In this document: piece by piece, positions 63,423-64,000 of the stretch
Layout: each line of letters opens with the position of its first letter
Position numbering within the stretch: position 1 is the stretch's first letter
Assembly: GCA_024401555.1 (NCBI GenBank)
Contig: JAKSKV010000002.1
Location: forward strand, 1-64,000
Length of the DNA stretch: 64,000 nucleotides
Direction: 5' to 3'
From: Paludibacteraceae bacterium
GTDB taxonomy: Bacteria; Bacteroidota; Bacteroidia; Bacteroidales; Paludibacteraceae
Program-made: the position numbers and the translations under genes
The notes under the pieces: generated by a model
The model's input: only the letters and a program-made list of their open reading frames with translations
Told to the model about the DNA's origin: nothing
Databases searched by the model: none

Positions 63423-63665
63423 GATTCCATCCTTTTTTACTCATTCTATATTGATAATTTATTTCACCATAGGTTGGTGCTGTTTTAAAAGCTTTTTCAT
63501 CAGAACATCCCGAATATTTACCAGTCAAAACTACTCCTATTTTCTCAAACTTCCTATACGTACTTTACCATAGGCTTACAACTGGTTCGAAAAAGCGGCA
63601 GTATTATAATCTGTCCACATATAAATCAACATATCATTTATGAAATGTATAATGATCCTTTGTTC
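63409..63665 (-). pseudogene. Decayed coding sequence
   Basis: Minus-strand frames here read like one damaged gene. A first piece reads DMLIYMWTDYNTAAFSNQL, then a stop, then AYGKVRIGSLRK. A frame change near 63534 leads to IGVVLTGKYSGCSDEKAFKT, then APTYGEINYQYRMSKKGWNH and AKK, stopping at 63409 inside the start of the next frame. There is no intact start. The end style (Tyr/Lys/Trp-rich short domain) resembles toxin tips of RHS-type proteins, but no family is recognised. Confidence 0.4.
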
Positions 63666-64000
63666 CTACTTCATCAAATCCATCACATTTAATTTTCTTT
63701 TAGTTTCCGCACTAACTTTTTGATAAACAGAATGAAAGTAATACCCTTTATTTCCAAGTATATATATGTCATCAATAAATCCAAACTTGTTATAACGTAC
63801 AATACAACTATCCATTCTCCATGATCCTAAGCTTGATTTTGCGTCTAAATTCAAATCATCAGACAAAGACAAAATCGGCTTTAATTGAGCACCGTCAAAA
63901 CAATCAGTTCTATTATATAAAACTGGTAATAGTAATTTATTGATAAATTCAAGTTCAACAAAATGTCCAGTAAGACATCCTATTTCGCAGTCATCAGGAC
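63666..64000 (-). CDS. Partial protein running off the right end
   Basis: The minus-strand frame is open from the stop at 63666 to the end of the window (111 codons), so only the C-terminal part is seen. It includes PDDCEIGCLTGHFVELEFIN, KLLLPVLYNRTDCFDGAQLK, LSLSDDLNLDAKSSLGSW, IVRYNKFGFIDDIYILGNKG and YYFHSVYQKVSAETKRKLNV. It is probably a cytoplasmic or secreted soluble protein. No domain is recognised. An internal TTG at 63872 is not needed as a start, because the frame continues upstream. Confidence 0.6.
   Translation of the reverse strand, partial: PDDCEIGCLTGHFVELEFINKLLLPVLYNRTDCFDGAQLKPILSLSDDLNLDAKSSLGSWRMDSCIVRYNKFGFIDDIYILGNKGYYFHSVYQKVSAETKRKLNVMDLMK

Noticed and set aside
1..64000. 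CRISPR arrays, riboswitches, insertion sequences, rRNA
   Set aside because: I saw no regularly spaced repeats, no recognisable aptamer motif upstream of metabolic genes, no transposase and no rRNA sequence. Short or diverged examples could be missed by eye.

Overview
The window comes from a Bacteroidota chromosome, most likely order Bacteroidales. Supporting signs are: start sites without Shine-Dalgarno sequences; many upstream regions with the Bacteroidetes -7 box TAnnTTTG, several also with a TTTG/GTTG -33 element 19-20 bp upstream; and lineage-typical families (DUF4301, DUF4249, DUF3078, DUF3089, a CHU_C gliding-type C-terminal domain, a PorT-like barrel, a TonB receptor with carboxypeptidase-like N-domain, and Rho with a long insertion). 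I cannot name the genus.

Layout. 213-5351 (-) is a tight five-gene run (GH5 glycosidase, GHL10 glycosidase, surE, small membrane protein, lpxB) ending in a terminator. 5489-10542 (-) holds mtgA, panB, an acyltransferase/omega-amidase pair, a probable lipoprotein and a DUF3089 hydrolase. 10669-12315 is an exported protein built of three tandem copies of an unrecognised domain. 12457-15870 is the sodium-pumping oxaloacetate decarboxylase operon oadGAB. 16096-21027 (-) carries an SseB-like protein, an MgtC/DUF4010 membrane protein, a winged-helix mini-protein, a PAP2 phosphatase, a SUMF1-fold lipoprotein and nfo.

21200-22890 is a small accessory island: a truncated RHS core fragment, two orphan genes that look like immunity genes, a 20-bp direct repeat and large hairpins. 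22893-31855 returns to conserved genes: holA divergent from an HsdR-N-like nuclease, a TonB receptor/DUF4249 pair, DUF4301, a radical SAM gene and guaB. 31985-34282 is an apparent oxidative-stress locus: perR-reverse rubrerythrin-yhcH, divergent from an SDR, with palindromes in the shared promoter region. 34363-38668 holds a PorT-like barrel, a LysM/periplasmic-binding fusion and a CHU_C protein, pointing to a type IX secretion background.

38811-48007 (-) is a long housekeeping run (ftsK, lolA, trxB, a 42-aa mini-gene, uvrA, tsaC-like, polyprenyl glycosylphosphotransferase). 48156-61961 is further housekeeping: rsmG-pcm-MBL hydrolase-ABC ATPase (+), then HAD, DUF3078, lepA, rho, tRNA-Gly, tRNA-Tyr, ribH, TPR, nadD-gmk-yicC and a DMT exporter (-). 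The right edge (62074-64000) is a second AT-rich accessory patch with unrecognised genes, one clear frameshift and decayed coding sequence, running off the end of the window.

I did not find a complete new system. The most promising unexplained items are the RHS island, the right-edge decayed patch, the three-repeat exported protein at 10669-12315, and the PerR-type divergent control region.
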